DNA of 51,634 nucleotides from Deltaproteobacteria bacterium (lineage in GTDB: Bacteria > Desulfobacterota > Desulfobulbia > Desulfobulbales > Desulfurivibrionaceae), in assembly GCA_021802775.1 (NCBI GenBank), contig JAJZRJ010000019.1, forward strand, positions 1-51,634, in the 5' to 3' direction. The first letter of the stretch is position 1, and each line of letters begins with the position of its first letter. Of this stretch, positions 50,391-51,634 are shown piece by piece. The notes beneath the pieces are model-generated. The model worked only from the letters and a program-made list of their open reading frames with translations, ran no database searches and was not told where the DNA came from. The translations under genes and the position numbers were made by a program.

Positions 50391-51284
50391 TTATTCCGCG
50401 CCGCTCACGCCGAGTTTCTTGAGCAGGTCGCGCACGCTGCCGTAGTTGGCCGGCGTTGCCCAACCCACGATATTACCCGCCCTGGCTGCCGGCGAATTCG
50501 GGGGCATCGCCCTAAGGGCCGCGGCCACCCTGGCGGACACCTCCGGCTTCACATGGGCCACCGCGGCAATCGGCCACTCCGGATAGAGCGGGGTGCTGTG
50601 CGCAAAGGGGAAGTCGTCCTTGATCTGATTGATGATCTTGAAGTCGCGCATCGCGATCTTGCCTTCGGCCTGCATCCGCTCCAGGGTGTCGCTGCGGACC
50701 GTGCCGGCATCCATGGCGCCGTTCTGCACCGCCAGCACCACATTGTCATGCTTGCCGCCCTCGACGAAGGCCGCGAAATCCTTCTCCGGATTGATATGGT
50801 TGTCCTTCAGCACCTTCCACGCCATGAGCCCGCCACCAAAAGAGGTGCGCGCCACCACCATGAATTTCTTGCCTCGGAGGTCGGCCAGGGTGTTGATGGG
50901 GCTGCCCGCCTTGACGAAGATCACGCCGCCGAATTTATCAAGCGCCTTGCCCTCGCGGGAGTTGATCATGGTAACGATGGCCCTGGCCTTGTACTTGTCT
51001 TCCAGGCCCACAAAGAAGGCGGAGTTGGCCAGCACGAAGTCGACCTTGCCCTCCTTGACCATGGGCTCGATGGCCTCGAACTTGAGGGGCACGATGGTCA
51101 CCTTGTCCCCGATCTTGCCGGAAAGATATTCCGCGGTAGAACCCCATTGGGCCATGGCCTGGGGGGCACCACGCTTGGCGAGCACGCCGAGCTTGATCTC
51201 GGCCTGGGCAGCCACCGCTGTGAATGAAACCGTGAGCATCGCGACCAAAACCAGGGAACCAAACTTCTGTATGAATCGAATCAT
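50391..51284 (-). CDS. PhnD-like periplasmic binding protein
   Basis: A 297-residue exported binding protein of the phosphate/phosphite/phosphonate group. The signal peptide ([19 protein letters not shown]) is followed by [48 protein letters not shown] and [19 protein letters not shown], common to PhnD-like sensors. No transporter gene is adjacent; the next gene is a chemoreceptor. ATG 51284 has GGAGGGG upstream. The ligand is unknown. Confidence 0.88.
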   Translation of the reverse strand: MIRFIQKFGSLVLVAMLTVSFTAVAAQAEIKLGVLAKRGAPQAMAQWGSTAEYLSGKIGDKVTIVPLKFEAIEPMVKEGKVDFVLANSAFFVGLEDKYKARAIVTMINSREGKALDKFGGVIFVKAGSPINTLADLRGKKFMVVARTSFGGGLMAWKVLKDNHINPEKDFAAFVEGGKHDNVVLAVQNGAMDAGTVRSDTLERMQAEGKIAMRDFKIINQIKDDFPFAHSTPLYPEWPIAAVAHVKPEVSARVAAALRAMPPNSPAARAGNIVGWATPANYGSVRDLLKKLGVSGAE

Positions 51285-51411
51285 ATGCCCCTCCTCATGG
51301 CGGACTGCTCCGCCGGAAAATGTTTTTACGTCCTGGCAAGAGACTGGCCGACAACAGATACGGGCAGCCCAACCAGACAAATGGTTGCCAGCGACCAAAC
51401 ATACGTATCAT

Positions 51412-51439
51412 GGTATAATTTTTGAAAAACCGCTGTCAA
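51412..51439 (-). promoter_or_regulatory. Promoter of the PhnD-like gene
   Basis: TTGACA (51439-51434), a 16-base spacer and TATACC (51417-51412) on the minus strand, about 130 bases before the start codon. Confidence 0.5.
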
Positions 51440-51509
51440 ACTAATTTGTTGACAAGGAACATTCGCGTACGGCACCACCACGGCGCGGGGCGGATCGACT
51501 TAACAGTCC

Positions 51510-51629
51510 GTTGAAAAAACCATCCCTGGCTTTTTCAACTGTCGGTTGGCCAAAGGCGCTTTGGCCAACCTCGCGAATTTCTTGGCCCTTTCGGGCCGGC
51601 AAAATTCGGCGCCACGTCCCTGTGGCGCC
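51510..51629. repeat. Four consecutive hairpins
   Basis: In order: GTTGAAAAA/TTTTTCAAC (51510-51518, 51531-51539); a 12-bp perfect stem with a 3-base loop, GGTTGGCCAAAG and its complement (51544-51570); GAATTT/AAATTC enclosing GGCCC/GGGCC (51575-51607); and GGCGCCAC/GTGGCGCC (51608-51629). Such packed palindromes occur at element ends, multiple terminators or REP-like repeats. Confidence 0.75.
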
Positions 51630-51634
51630 AACAG

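Larger units (their letters stand above)
51285..51634. other. 350-bp region at the right edge, no gene
   Basis: It holds the promoter of the PhnD-like gene and, from 51510, a run of hairpins. No ORF with a ribosome site is visible before the window ends. Confidence 0.6.

Overview
The window looks like chromosome from a GC-rich, anaerobic, Gram-negative sulfate or sulfur metaboliser of the Desulfobulbales/Desulfobacterota type. This assignment is inferred from gene content: a stand-alone NrfD-type quinone-interacting membrane subunit with a MerR regulator, a TRAP transporter with a TatT (T-component) lipoprotein, outer-membrane phospholipase A and lipoproteins, an OmpA-like protein, and a thioredoxin-fold selenoprotein read through an in-frame UGA. 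No ribosomal RNA or taxonomic marker is present, so the name is only a working label.

Layout. 1-3739: a partial gene with its start inside a nested palindrome, a thioesterase, a 222-bp MITE that caps a broken C_GCAxxG_C_C gene, then a microprotein-NrfD-MerR operon on the minus strand. 3740-10684: housekeeping genes (PBP1A, CBS-ACT protein, PabB-PabC fusion, CBS protein, NAD(P)HX repair enzyme). 10845-14216: tRNA-Arg(CCU) carrying a very small integrative element of about 3.3 kb, bounded by a 40-bp direct repeat of the tRNA 3' end. It holds a tyrosine integrase, a MazEF/ChpSB-like pair, an MqsA/DUF4258 pair, a truncated CopG-type antitoxin and the tail of a second, inverted integrase cut off at the att site. 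14300-18847: a minus-strand block of rtcB, archease, pldA, two membrane proteins and uspA. 18991-24321: pcm plus a small conserved gene, facing a tatT-dctP-dctQ-dctM TRAP operon with a phosphoribosyltransferase. 24469-29605: FKBP isomerase, small envelope proteins, metF, a VWA-OmpA lipoprotein and the selenoprotein. 29879-36943: a three-module pentapeptide-repeat protein, the second MITE copy, trpS, dnaK, grpE, and an exported beta-carbonic-anhydrase-like protein that has lost its zinc ligands. 36945-47721: an aminotransferase, gltA, thiE, rhomboid, DedA, an ABC transporter made of an ATPase and a fused double permease, tRNA-Leu(CAG) and ribF. 47752-51634: an exported tandem rhodanese, a chemoreceptor encoded just downstream of a PhnD-like binding protein, and a run of hairpins at the right edge.

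The observations most worth following up are: (1) a thioredoxin-like UxxC selenoprotein with a visible bacterial SECIS candidate, which an ordinary gene call truncates; (2) a young MITE family, two copies about 99% identical, with perfect 13-bp terminal inverted repeats and 5-bp target duplications at both sites; (3) the mini integrative toxin-antitoxin element at tRNA-Arg with an integrase remnant at its far end; (4) the exported pseudo-carbonic anhydrase. All calls come from reading the sequence; no database search was run.
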